This document shows positions 7,338 through 12,886 of a stretch of DNA of 29,693 nucleotides, piece after piece. The DNA comes from JAHJQQ01 sp032907525 (GTDB taxonomy: Bacteria; Pseudomonadota; Gammaproteobacteria; Thiohalobacterales; Thiohalobacteraceae), in NCBI GenBank assembly GCA_032907525.1, contig JAJJPM010000008.1:1-29693 (forward strand), given 5' to 3'. A program made the position numbers and the translations under genes. The number at the start of each line of letters is the position of its first letter. The stretch's first letter is position 1. The notes under the pieces are model-generated. The model was not told where the DNA came from. It saw only the letters and a list, made by a program, of their open reading frames with translations, and did no database searches.

Positions 7338-7427
7338 GGGGACAGACTTAAGTCTGTCCCCGACAACGGATCAACGGATTGCAGCGGCGGTTCCCCGATG
7401 GCTGGGGACAGACTTGAGTCTGTCCCC
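7338..7427. repeat. tandem pair of GGGGACAGACTT palindromes, period 66 bp
   Basis: A perfect 24-bp palindrome at 7338-7361 and a copy with one central substitution at 7404-7427, exactly 66 bp apart. Each is followed by similar sequence (GGATTGCAGCGGCGGT at 7376-7391, GGATTGCCGCGGCGGT at 7442-7457), so the whole unit was duplicated. It lies in the 280-bp gap between the alcohol dehydrogenase and DUF938 genes, just upstream of repeat copy c. Confidence 0.85.
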
Positions 7428-7473
7428 GATTGCAGATCGATGGATTGCCGCGGCGGTCCGCCCGTTCATAACC

Positions 7474-7530
7474 TTTCGTGGATTTCGCGGGTTTCGTGGC
7501 AAAAAGGGTTTTTCCGTGTTTCCCGTGGTC
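7474..7530. repeat. dispersed repeat, copy c: right arms only
   Basis: TTTCGTGGATTTCGCGGG then TTTCGTGGC (CACGAAA type, 7474-7500) is followed after GGGTTT by TTCCGTGTTTCCCGTGG (CACGGAA type). No left arms exist nearby, so this is a truncated composite. It ends 30 bp before the DUF938 start and must be in its leader if the gene has its own promoter upstream. Confidence 0.8.
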
Positions 7531-7559
7531 AGTGTTTTGCCCGTTATGGAAGTCATCGC

Positions 7560-8159
7560 ATGAAACCCTACGCCGAATCCTGTGAGGAGAACAAGCGCCC
7601 CATCCTGGAGGTGCTGCGCATCGAGTTCGCGGACGTGCGGAACGTGCTGGAGATCGGCAGCGGCACGGGACAGCATGCGGTGTTCTTCGCCGGACAGCTG
7701 CCGCACCTGGTCTGGCATACCAGCGATGTCGTGGAGCATCATGCCGGCATTCGGGCGTGGATCGATGCCGCGGGGTTGGACAACGTGCGCCCGCCGCTGA
7801 CATTGGACGTGCGGCGCGATGCCTGGCCCGAAGCGCGCTTCGACGGCGTGTTCAGCGCCAACACCGTGCATATCATGGGCTGGCCGGAGGTCGAGGCGAT
7901 GTTCGCCGGCATCGGCGGCGTGCTTGCGCCCGGCGGGCGCTTCTGCCTGTACGGACCGTTCAATTATGGCGGGAAATTCACCAGCGAGAGCAATGCGCGC
8001 TTCGATCAGTGGCTGAAGGCGCGCGATGCCAGGAGCGGGGTGCGGAACTTCGAGGATCTGGACCGGCTGGCGAATGCGGCGGGCATGCGCCTGCTGAACG
8101 ACTACGCGATGCCTGCCAACAACCGGACCCTGGTGTGGCTGAAAACCGACCCGGGGTGA
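7560..8159 (+). CDS. DUF938 family SAM-dependent methyltransferase-like protein
   Basis: A 199-residue class I methyltransferase-fold protein of the DUF938 (METTL26-like) family. The N-terminus KPYAESCEENKRPILEVLR is typical. The SAM-binding motif I is VLEIGSGTGQHAVFF (29-43), the acidic end of strand 2 is in HTSDVVEHHAGI, motif IV falls in FDGVFSANTVHIMGW, and the post-motif is LAPGGRFCLYGPFNYGGKFTSESNARFDQWL. The substrate is unknown for the family. The ATG at 7560 is the natural start, since members begin with a short stretch before PYAESC; it has only a weak GGA upstream (TGGAAGTCATCGC). It is isolated from the alcohol dehydrogenase by 280 bp of repeats. Confidence 0.87.
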   Translation: MKPYAESCEENKRPILEVLRIEFADVRNVLEIGSGTGQHAVFFAGQLPHLVWHTSDVVEHHAGIRAWIDAAGLDNVRPPLTLDVRRDAWPEARFDGVFSANTVHIMGWPEVEAMFAGIGGVLAPGGRFCLYGPFNYGGKFTSESNARFDQWLKARDARSGVRNFEDLDRLANAAGMRLLNDYAMPANNRTLVWLKTDPG

Positions 8160-8164
8160 GACGG

Positions 8165-8392
8165 TCAGGCCGCGGGACGGTCGCGCTCCAGACGGCGCGA
8201 ATAGGCGTACTGGATGCCGCTGGTCCGCCGCGTGGTGCGTTCGATGAGGCCTGCGACGACCTCCAGTCCGATCGCCAGCACGAACAGCGCGATACCCAAT
8301 CCGATCACGCCCATGAGGACGTTCGTCAATGTCACGCCGGCGAGGCCCACGAGGCCGAGCAACCCCCCGGTAACGATCAGTTTGAACATCAT
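8165..8392 (-). CDS. small two-helix membrane protein
   Basis: A 75-residue protein with two hydrophobic segments: FKLIVTGGLLGLVGLAGVTL (about 3-22) and VLMGVIGLGIALFVLAIGLEVVAGLI (about 25-50). A basic tail ERTTRRTSGIQYAYSRRLERDRPAA follows, probably cytoplasmic. I do not recognise the family. Start ATGs at 8392 and 8389 both follow GGGAG very closely, so the exact start is uncertain. The stop is 5 bp from the convergent DUF938 stop. A 22-bp palindrome lies 36 bp upstream and may control it. It could also be the second gene after iscR, but 206 bp separate them. Confidence 0.55.
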   Translation of the reverse strand: MMFKLIVTGGLLGLVGLAGVTLTNVLMGVIGLGIALFVLAIGLEVVAGLIERTTRRTSGIQYAYSRRLERDRPAA

Positions 8393-8427
8393 CTCCCACC
8401 CCCCGCGCCTGTGTGAAGTGGTCCCCA

Positions 8428-8449
8428 TTGTCGGTGATACCGCCGACAA
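8428..8449. promoter_or_regulatory. candidate operator palindrome
   Basis: Arms TTGTCGG (8428-8434) and CCGACAA (8443-8449) flank eight bases, and the symmetry extends partly inward with a G-T pair. It lies 36-57 bp upstream of the small membrane protein start, a typical operator position. There is no T-tract on either strand, which argues against a terminator. Rest of 8393-8598: nothing else recognised. Confidence 0.35.
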
Positions 8450-8598
8450 AACCGTGACGAGAGTCTCACAGCCGCACATCGCGCCGCCACACTTCGAATC
8501 ACGAAGATTGATATATGTCGGGACAGGGCGCGATGTCGGATGGATGCCGACAGCCCGCCGCGCCCAAGGAGAATGTACTGCGTCAGCGCACCGCGGAC

Positions 8599-9081
8599 TC
8601 AGTCCGCCGCGATGCCCCGTTGCTTGCCGCCGCGGTGCCGCCCTGCCCTGTCGGGCTGGTGCTCGACGATGGCGCGCACGGTGGGACGGCTGAGGAACTC
8701 CGCCAGGTTGATGGCGGCGAGGTAGTTGAAGATCCGTTCGCTGAGACTGTCCCACAGATCGTGCGTCAGGCAGCGGTCGCCGTTCCGGCAGTCCTCCTTG
8801 CCTGCGCAAAGCGTGGCGTCGACCCGCTCGTCGACCGCGGCGATGATGTCCGCGATGGAAATCTGCGCGGTCGGTCTGGCCAGACGGTAGCCGCCGCCGG
8901 GGCCGCGCACACCCTCGACGAGGCCGTGGCGCCGCAGCTTGGCGAACAGCTGTTCGAGGTAGGACAGCGAGATGCCCTGACCCCGGGAGATGTCCGCCAG
9001 AGTCACCGGCCCGGCGTCCTGGTTGATCGCGAGGTCGAGCATCGCGGTGACGGCGTAACGGCCTTTGGTGGAGAGTCTCAT
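8599..9081 (-). CDS. iscR: Rrf2 family Fe-S cluster-sensing regulator IscR
   Basis: A 160-residue IscR. The winged-helix DNA-binding part MRLSTKGRYAVTAMLDLA...LADISRGQGISLSYLEQLF and VRGPGGGYRLARP is nearly identical in pattern to E. coli IscR. The [2Fe-2S] ligands fall at the same positions, Cys92, Cys98, Cys104 and His107. IscR represses iscRSUA when holding its cluster and, in apo form, activates the suf path. Here none of iscS, iscU, iscA, hscBA or fdx is next to it: downstream is the small membrane protein and upstream the DUF1249 gene. AGGAAA precedes the ATG, and a good candidate IscR site lies at 9127-9151. The last 15 or so residues (RAGRHRGGKQRGIAAD) are not conserved. Confidence 0.93.
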   Translation of the reverse strand: MRLSTKGRYAVTAMLDLAINQDAGPVTLADISRGQGISLSYLEQLFAKLRRHGLVEGVRGPGGGYRLARPTAQISIADIIAAVDERVDATLCAGKEDCRNGDRCLTHDLWDSLSERIFNYLAAINLAEFLSRPTVRAIVEHQPDRAGRHRGGKQRGIAAD

Positions 9082-9126
9082 GGGATTTCCTGCCTGCGTG
9101 GCCTCGGCCTGACAAGGCCCGAGGCG

Positions 9127-9151
9127 ATACCGGAGCGATTCAGTCGGGAAG
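9127..9151 (-). promoter_or_regulatory. candidate type 1 IscR-binding site upstream of iscR
   Basis: Read on the minus strand, CTTCCCGACTGAATC then GCTCCGGTAT matches the published E. coli type 1 IscR consensus (ATASYYGACTRWWWYAGTC RRSTAT) at 20 of 25 positions by hand count. The left half, CCCGACT, and the right end, GGTAT, are the conserved cores; the right AGTC core is degenerate. It ends 46 bp before the iscR ATG, where autorepression would be expected. Confidence 0.5.
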
Positions 9152-9159
9152 TGTTCTGT

Positions 9160-9306
9160 CCTGAAAACCCATTTCAGTCACGGAAGGCATGAAACGGCGT
9201 CGCGAAGTCCGCGCCCAGCGCCTGGCGGGTGAGGAACGCCGCCGTGTGCAGCGTATGATCCTGTCCGTGTGTTCCGTGTGTTTCCGTGGCAAACGCGGTT
9301 TTTCGG
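9160..9306. repeat. dispersed inverted repeat, copy d (CACGGAA type, left arm eroded)
   Basis: A short left arm (GTCACGGAAGGCA, 9177-9189) faces a full right arm (9261-9290, GTCCGTGTGTTCCGTG then TGTTTCCGTGGC). The loop 9204-9249 is related to that of copy b. CCTGAAAACCCATTTCA at 9160-9176 and GCGGTTTTTCGG at 9295-9306 extend the symmetry outward and define likely ends. It lies in the 305-bp gap between iscR and the DUF1249 gene; the rest of the gap holds the iscR promoter region and nothing else seen. Confidence 0.85.
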
Positions 9307-9386
9307 TTTATACAGGGGCGGCGCGCCCCGATCAAGCGCGCACGATTACGTAAGCCCACGAAAAGAAAGGTCTTTTGACCCTGACC

Positions 9387-9917
9387 TCAGGCGGGTTTCC
9401 GGGCCCCGAGGGCGAGCCCGGCCAGGACCTCGGGCCAGCTGCCGGCCGGGGCGGAGGCATCATTCGGGGCGGCCCGGAAGCGGTGCCCCTGGCGCAGGCA
9501 GTAGCCCAGCCACTTCTGCAGAAAGCGGTTGATGCGCCATTTGTCGTCGAGGCTGGAATCGCGCCGCCAGCGATCGCGTTCGGCCTCGCGCTGGCCGCGC
9601 AGGCGGCCACAGCTGATGACCTCGGCAAGCCGCGCGTCGTGGTAGATCCTGACCTGGATGTCCGGGGCGGGGAACGTCCCCAGTTCGTCCTCGAAGAGGT
9701 AGGTCAGCTGCAGCGTCGTGGTATAGCGGTTGCGTTCGACGATGCGCACATGCAGGTCGAGCGCGCCTTCCGCCCGCGACACACCGCCCGCCCCCGCAAT
9801 GGCAAGGTCGGGCATCAGCTGGCGCAGACGGATGTAGTTGCACTCATAGATGGCCATGAGTTCGCCCAGGTCATGGACCTGGCGAGGACGGTTCCGAGTG
9901 TGCTCGCTCAGCAGCAT
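9387..9917 (-). CDS. DUF1249 family protein (YqiB-like)
   Basis: A 176-residue cytoplasmic protein of the DUF1249 family. It begins with a polar stretch and DLGELMAIYECNYIRLRQLMPDL, which is the family's signature, followed by LHVRIVERNRYTTTLQLTYLFEDE and PDIQVRIYHDARLAEVISC, and ends with DDKWRINRFLQKWLGYCLRQGHRF. E. coli YqiB, next to cpdA, is the reference; no biochemical function is established. The tail after about residue 150 is Ala/Pro-rich and probably disordered. It is divergent from pgm with 128 bp between. No clear ribosome site stands before the ATG at 9917 (GATGCCTCC). Confidence 0.87.
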   Translation of the reverse strand: MLLSEHTRNRPRQVHDLGELMAIYECNYIRLRQLMPDLAIAGAGGVSRAEGALDLHVRIVERNRYTTTLQLTYLFEDELGTFPAPDIQVRIYHDARLAEVISCGRLRGQREAERDRWRRDSSLDDKWRINRFLQKWLGYCLRQGHRFRAAPNDASAPAGSWPEVLAGLALGARKPA

Positions 9918-9993
9918 GGAGGCATCATACCATAGTCGAAATGCGCGGCCGGTCGCCGGTCCGCGCGCAACCGGATTAGCGGCGCGCCGCGAA

Positions 9994-9999
9994 TATACT
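9994..9999 (+). promoter_or_regulatory. candidate -10 element for pgm
   Basis: TATACT lies 46 bases before the pgm ATG in the only AT-rich patch of the divergent gap. No convincing -35 hexamer is seen upstream, so activation or an error is possible. Confidence 0.35.
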
Positions 10000-10045
10000 T
10001 CATAGGGCCGCTCGACGCCCAGCCTTGACGGGAGACAACGACATC

Positions 10046-11680
10046 ATGCAGGTCACCGAAGTACGCACCGTACCCTTCAGCGATCAGAAGCCGGGCACCT
10101 CCGGGCTGCGCAAAAAAGTCACCGTCTTCCAGCAGCCGCATTATCTGGAGAATTTCGTCCAGTCCATCTTCGACAGCGTGCCGGCCCTGCGCGGCGCGAC
10201 CCTGGTGGTGGGCGGCGACGGCCGCTATTACAACCTCACCGCCATCCAGACCATCCTCAAGATGGCCGCCGCCAACGGCATAGCGCGCGTGCTGGTCGGC
10301 CGTAACGGCCTGTTGTCGACGCCCGCCGCCTCCTGCGTGATCCGCAAGCACAAGGCCTGCGGCGGCATTATCCTCTCCGCCAGCCACAATCCGGCCGGCC
10401 CGACGGAAGACTTCGGCATCAAATACAACATCGACAACGGCGGACCCGCGCCGGAGAAGATCACCGAGGCGATCCATGCACGCAGCGGAACCCTGGAGGT
10501 CTACCGCATCGTGCAGGCCGACGACGTGAAGCTGGACCGGCTGGGCGAGCACGCTATCGGGCCGATGACGGTGAGCGTCATCGATCCGGTCGCCGACTAC
10601 GCAGAGCTCATGGAGTCGCTGTTCGATTTCGGGCGCATCCGCGCCCTGCTCGGCGATGGCCGCTTCCGCATGCGCTTCGACGCCATGCACGCCGTCACCG
10701 GCCCCTATGCCGAGGAAATCCTGGTGCGGCGCCTCGGCGCGCCCGCGGACAGCCTGATGAACGCCGTGCCGCGCGACGATTTCGGCGGCGGCCATCCCGA
10801 CCCGAACCTCACCTACGCGCACGATCTGGTGGAGATCCTGTTCGGACCGGACGCACCGGACTTCGGCGCCGCCTCGGACGGCGACGGCGACCGCAATATG
10901 ATTCTCGGCCGCGACTTCTTCGTCACGCCCAGCGACAGCCTCGCCGTGCTCGCCGCCAACGCGACCCTGGTGCCGGGCTACGCCGGCGGCATTGCCGGCA
11001 TCGCGCGCTCCATGCCCACCAGCCAGGCCGCCGACCGCGTCGCGCAGGCGCTGGGCCTGCCCTGCTACGAAACGCCCACGGGCTGGAAGTTCTTCGGCAA
11101 CCTGCTCGACGCCGGCAAGGTCACGCTGTGCGGCGAGGAGAGCTTCGGCACCGGCTCGGACCACGTGCGCGAGAAGGACGGGCTGTGGGCGGTGCTGTTC
11201 TGGCTGAACCTGCTGGCGGTGCGGGGCCAGTCGGTCGCCGAGATCGTGCGTGACCATTGGCGCCGCTACGGCCGCAACTACTATTCACGTCACGACTACG
11301 AAGGCGTGGACAACATCGCCGCCGACACGCTGATCGACGGCCTGCGCGCGCAGTTCGCCACGCTGCCGGGACGCCGCTTCGGCCACTACACTGTCGACTA
11401 CAGCGACGACTTCGCCTACACCGATCCCATCGACGGCAGCCTCAGCACCCGGCAAGGCATCCGCATCGGCTTCGCCGACGGCTCCCGCATCGTCTTCCGC
11501 CTGTCCGGCACCGGCACCGCCGGAGCCACGCTGCGTGTGTATCTCGAACGTTTCGAAGGCGATCCCGCCAGGCAGGGTCTGGACAGCCAGACAGCGCTCG
11601 CCGACCTCATCCGCATCGCCGACGATATCGCCGGCATCCGCCGCCACACCGGCCGCGACCGCCCGACGGTGATCACCTGA
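10046..11680 (+). CDS. pgm: alpha-D-glucose phosphate-specific phosphoglucomutase
   Basis: A 544-residue phosphoglucomutase of the long, eukaryote-like type (start VRTVPFSDQKPGTSGLRKKV), which interconverts glucose 1-phosphate and glucose 6-phosphate and so links glycolysis with glycogen, UDP-glucose and polysaccharide synthesis. All four active-site loops are intact: phosphoserine loop SASHNP (111-116, Ser113), Mg-binding DGDGDR (278-283), sugar loop GEESFG (363-368) and phosphate loop RLSGTGTAG (from 485). The ATG at 10046 follows GGGAGA. It stands alone, with its 3' end facing ppsR across repeat copy e. The nearby gluconeogenic ppsA could supply carbon to the same pool, but the genes are not an operon. 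Confidence 0.96.
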   Translation: MQVTEVRTVPFSDQKPGTSGLRKKVTVFQQPHYLENFVQSIFDSVPALRGATLVVGGDGRYYNLTAIQTILKMAAANGIARVLVGRNGLLSTPAASCVIRKHKACGGIILSASHNPAGPTEDFGIKYNIDNGGPAPEKITEAIHARSGTLEVYRIVQADDVKLDRLGEHAIGPMTVSVIDPVADYAELMESLFDFGRIRALLGDGRFRMRFDAMHAVTGPYAEEILVRRLGAPADSLMNAVPRDDFGGGHPDPNLTYAHDLVEILFGPDAPDFGAASDGDGDRNMILGRDFFVTPSDSLAVLAANATLVPGYAGGIAGIARSMPTSQAADRVAQALGLPCYETPTGWKFFGNLLDAGKVTLCGEESFGTGSDHVREKDGLWAVLFWLNLLAVRGQSVAEIVRDHWRRYGRNYYSRHDYEGVDNIAADTLIDGLRAQFATLPGRRFGHYTVDYSDDFAYTDPIDGSLSTRQGIRIGFADGSRIVFRLSGTGTAGATLRVYLERFEGDPARQGLDSQTALADLIRIADDIAGIRRHTGRDRPTVIT

Positions 11681-11702
11681 CCGAAGCAGCGTGGATCGGA
11701 TG

Positions 11703-11962
11703 GCCACGAAATCCACGAAAGAGATATTGGCCACGGAAGGACACGGAAAAAATTGATTGCTAAAACCCCGCGGGATGGCATGGGGCGGCACCACACCGTT
11801 TCGGCTTTCAAATGCCCGGCATGGATTGCCCCCTGTCTTTCTGTGTCCTTCCGTGGCTGAAAATGTTTTGTACGTCTCACATCCCAGCGTTACGGGTGCG
11901 TCGCTGCGGCGCTATACACCATGACCTCGCTCTCTTTCGTGGGTTTCGTGGATTTCGTGGCT
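11703..11962. repeat. dispersed composite inverted repeat, copy e (CACGAAA outside, CACGGAA inside)
   Basis: Outer left arm GCCACGAAATCCACGAAA (11703-11720), inner left arm GGCCACGGAAGGACACGG (from 11729), inner right arm (11837-11858) and outer right arm (11934-11962, CACGAAA repeated three times in reverse complement) give a nested structure. The loop starting TTGATTGCTAAAACCCC at 11753 is shared with copy f. It fills the 304-bp gap between the convergent pgm and ppsR genes; no other feature is seen there. Confidence 0.92.
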
Positions 11963-11984
11963 ATCCTTGTCGTGGCCACCCCGA

Positions 11985-12827
11985 TCACCGCCGCCGCTGC
12001 AGACCCAGGTCGTGCACCACGCTGGCGGCGATCTCCTCGATGGACATGCGGGTGCTGTCGAGCGTGCGGATGCGCTCGCGGCGCAGCAGCGCCTCGAGCT
12101 GCCGCACTTCGTACTGGCACTGGCGCAGCGTGGCGTAGGGGCTGTTCGGACGACGCTCCTGACGGATCTGCTGCAGGCGCTCCGGGGAGATGGTCAGGCC
12201 GACCAGGCGGTCGCGGTGGGCGCGCAGCGGCTCCGGCAGCCGCAGCGACTCCAGATCCTCCTCGGTGAAGGGATAGTTGGCAGCGCGCACACCGTACTGC
12301 AGGGCCAGATACAAACAGGTCGGCGTCTTGCCGCTGCGCGATACGCCGATGACGATGACGTCGGCCGCGGCGTAGTTCTGCACACCGATCCCGTCGTCGC
12401 TGCCCAGTGCGAAATTGACCGCGTCGATGCGCGCGTCGTAGCGGTTCGTGTCCTGCAGCCCGTGCGAACGGCCGACGGACTGCGTCGACGGTTGCTGCAG
12501 CTCCGTCTCCAGCGGTCCGATGAAGCGCTCGAAGAAATCCAGATACAGTCCGCGGCCGGTCATGAGGATGTCGCGCAGCTCCGGCCGGACCTGGGTGGAG
12601 AACACCAGCGGCCGTTCGCCTTCCGCGGCGACGGCATCGATGCGGGCCACGACCGCGCGCGCCTTCTCCTCGGTGTCGACGAAGGGCACGGCGATCTGCT
12701 CGAACTCGATGCCATCGAACTGCGACAACAGACCGCGCCCCAAAGTTTCCACGCTGATGCCCGTCCGGTCGGAGACGAAAAACACGGTGCGCCGCCTTTG
12801 TTGATTCACCTCATTCCATCCCCGCAT
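11985..12827 (-). CDS. ppsR: PEP synthase regulatory protein (bifunctional kinase/pyrophosphorylase, DUF299)
   Basis: A 280-residue PSRP of the DUF299 family. PpsR inactivates phosphoenolpyruvate synthase by ADP-dependent phosphorylation of an active-site Thr and reactivates it by phosphate-dependent dephosphorylation. The N-terminal FFVSDRTGISVETLGRGLLSQF and the P-loop GVSRSGKTPT (161-170) are diagnostic, as is the TLDSTRMSIEEIA stretch near the C-terminus. The ATG at 12827 has AGGAGG about 12 bases upstream, a long spacing; a GTG at 12809 is an alternative. It is divergent from its target ppsA across only 59 bp, the standard arrangement in Gammaproteobacteria, so the two may be co-regulated. 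Confidence 0.93.
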   Translation of the reverse strand: MRGWNEVNQQRRRTVFFVSDRTGISVETLGRGLLSQFDGIEFEQIAVPFVDTEEKARAVVARIDAVAAEGERPLVFSTQVRPELRDILMTGRGLYLDFFERFIGPLETELQQPSTQSVGRSHGLQDTNRYDARIDAVNFALGSDDGIGVQNYAAADVIVIGVSRSGKTPTCLYLALQYGVRAANYPFTEEDLESLRLPEPLRAHRDRLVGLTISPERLQQIRQERRPNSPYATLRQCQYEVRQLEALLRRERIRTLDSTRMSIEEIAASVVHDLGLQRRR

Positions 12828-12886
12828 ACCCGATGTTAACCTCCTTGTAAGCCTTACGCGCCGCAGGCGCAAGCACGGGAGACGAC

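Noticed and set aside
7338..7427. CRISPR array
   Set aside because: Only two palindromes 66 bp apart, with similar rather than unique spacers and no cas genes.
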